NCBI GenBank assembly: GCA_937917505.1
Contig: CALDMQ010000217.1
Span: forward strand, 1 to 6,502
DNA: 6,502 nucleotides
Reading direction: 5' to 3'
From: an uncultured Erysipelotrichaceae bacterium
GTDB lineage: Bacteria; Bacillota_I; Bacilli_A; Erysipelotrichales; Coprobacillaceae
The notes under the pieces were generated by a model. The model searched no databases. It was not told the origin of the DNA and was given only the letters and a program-made list of their open reading frames with translations. The first letter of the stretch is position 1. The number at the start of each line of letters is the position of its first letter. Position numbers and translations under genes: made by a program. This document shows, piece by piece, positions 5,583 through 6,502 of the stretch.

Positions 5583-6414
5583 AAAAATAATCTTTTTAGA
5601 TGTTGATGGGACATTGACATATGAAGAAGAAAAAGTATCTAAAAGGGTTGTTGAAGCAATACAACAGGCAAGAAAAAATGGACATTATGTTTTCTTATGT
5701 ACAGGAAGGAATAAAATAGGTGCTGCATTTTTAAATGATATTGGATTTGATGGTTTAGTTGCGAGTGCAGGAAGGTATATTGAAGTCAATGGTCAGATGA
5801 TTGATGAATCTTATTTAACATATGAAGATGTGTTAGAAATTCAACAAGCTATGGATGAATGCGGTGTTCTTTATAATATGGAAGCTACAAATTGTACGTT
5901 TGCTGATGATGAGATTATTGGATTATATATTCAAGGATTTTTAAAAATGGATAATATGAATTCAGAAATGCAAAGGCTTATTCATGAACATAAGCAACAA
6001 TTACATGTTAAAAGTTTACAAGATTATGTCAATAACCCACAGTCTGTTCATAAAATTTCATTTATTGCTTTAAATAGAGAATCTTTACAACAATTAGAAA
6101 ATAAGTTATCTTCTAAATATTTGTTTGTTATTCATGATTTGTATTCATTAAATACAATTAATGGAGAGTTGATTAAGTATGGTGTAGATAAAGGAAAAGC
6201 AGTTTTAAAAGTTGTAGAACATTTAGGACTAACAATTGAAGATACAATTTGTTTTGGAGATAGTCGTAATGATTATGAGATGTTAGAAACGTGTTATCGT
6301 AGTGTTGCTATGGGAAATGCAGTTGATGAACTTAAAAAAATAGCAACAACTGTTTGTGAAACTGTGCAAGAAGATGGTGTCTATCATGAATTAAAGAGAT
6401 TAGGAATTATTTAG
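5575..6414 (+). CDS. Cof-type HAD-IIB family phosphatase
   Basis: Cytoplasmic Mg-dependent phosphatase of the haloacid dehalogenase superfamily, 279 residues, the normal size for Cof/YidA-type enzymes. Motif I is FLDVDGTLT (7-15), with nucleophile Asp9 and acid/base Asp11. Motif II is CTGR (42-45, Thr43). Motif III is the lysine of DKGKAV (205-210, likely Lys206). Motif IV is GDSRND (228-233, Asp229 and Asp233). The region from about 80 to 195 is the C2-type cap, which sets substrate choice. Known Cof-family enzymes act on sugar phosphates, flavin or pyridoxal phosphates, or HMP-pyrophosphate. Start at 5575 is chosen because AAAGGAG (5560-5566) lies 8 nt upstream and residue 1 leads straight into motif I; a start at 5551 would add eight residues that run through the ribosome site. 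The gene overlaps the S-component gene by 8 nt, implying coupled translation and perhaps dephosphorylation of, or retention chemistry on, the imported compound. Confidence 0.88.
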   Translation: MNKKIIFLDVDGTLTYEEEKVSKRVVEAIQQARKNGHYVFLCTGRNKIGAAFLNDIGFDGLVASAGRYIEVNGQMIDESYLTYEDVLEIQQAMDECGVLYNMEATNCTFADDEIIGLYIQGFLKMDNMNSEMQRLIHEHKQQLHVKSLQDYVNNPQSVHKISFIALNRESLQQLENKLSSKYLFVIHDLYSLNTINGELIKYGVDKGKAVLKVVEHLGLTIEDTICFGDSRNDYEMLETCYRSVAMGNAVDELKKIATTVCETVQEDGVYHELKRLGII

Positions 6415-6470
6415 AAAAAACCAAGAATTTAATGATATGTCATTAAACTCTTGGCTTTTTAATTTTTTTT
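6415..6470 (+). terminator. Strong, probably bidirectional terminator
   Basis: A 15-bp stem with one A-C mismatch, CCAAGAATTTAATGA (6421-6435) against TCATTAAACTCTTGG (6440-6454), closes a TATG loop. It is preceded by A6 and followed by CT5 and then T8 after AA. The A-run on the left provides the U-tract when read from the opposite strand, so it could end transcription in both directions, fitting a convergent gene to the right. Confidence 0.85.
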
Positions 6471-6502
6471 ATCAATAATTCTATTTCCGTAGTTTTCCTT
6501 GT
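6459..6502 (-). CDS. Possible C-terminal tail of a convergent gene (partial)
   Basis: On the - strand, the frame ending with a stop at 6459-6461 reads inward from the window edge as KENYGNRIIDKKN. It ends right at the bidirectional-looking terminator, as a convergent gene would. Only 13 codons are visible, and another - strand frame is also open to about 6443, so the assignment rests mainly on position. No function can be inferred. Confidence 0.25.
   Translation of the reverse strand, partial: KENYGNRIIDKKN

Overview
The window is low-GC DNA (about 30% G+C by eye) with AT-biased codon use, strong AAGGAGG-type ribosome binding sites and rho-independent terminators. It reads as a Firmicutes genome. 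An anaerobic gut lineage such as the Erysipelotrichales is my best guess, from overall style and the gene set, not from a marker gene. Every confident gene is on the + strand, genes are tightly packed, and no gene-free stretch exceeds 300 bases.

Layout. (A) 1-1598: a MacB/FtsX-type ABC transporter permease, then a small membrane-anchored protein, closed by a terminator. The partner ATPase is not in the window and probably lies just to the left. (B) 1597-2541: a monocistronic gene for a polytopic putative heavy-metal (manganese/arsenic-type) exporter of the ArsP_2 family, with its own terminator. (C) 2560-4930: a three-gene operon with two PHP-domain phosphoesterases of different subfamilies (TrpH/RNase AM-like, then HisJ-like) joined by a 1-nt stop/start overlap. 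One base further on comes a gene for an Imm-5-like 'putative immunity protein' whose reading frame is broken near its 5' end. (D) 4920-6460: a vitamin-type ECF transporter S component overlapping by 8 nt a Cof-type HAD phosphatase, closed by a strong and probably bidirectional terminator. The last ~44 bases may be the tail of a convergent gene.

How the genes work together. Unit D is the clearest functional pair: uptake of a small cofactor precursor and dephosphorylation of a small phosphorylated metabolite. Its substrate cannot be read from sequence. Unit C couples two metal-dependent phosphoesterases with an immunity-like protein, although no histidine or tryptophan biosynthesis genes are visible. 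Unit A is half of an export or extracytoplasmic-sensing ABC system. I saw no CRISPR array, insertion sequence, tRNA, rRNA or phage gene. The most unusual item is the frame disruption at about 4391-4452, which lies in a cluster of A5/T5 runs that can form alternative hairpins. I do not see a clearly new biological system.
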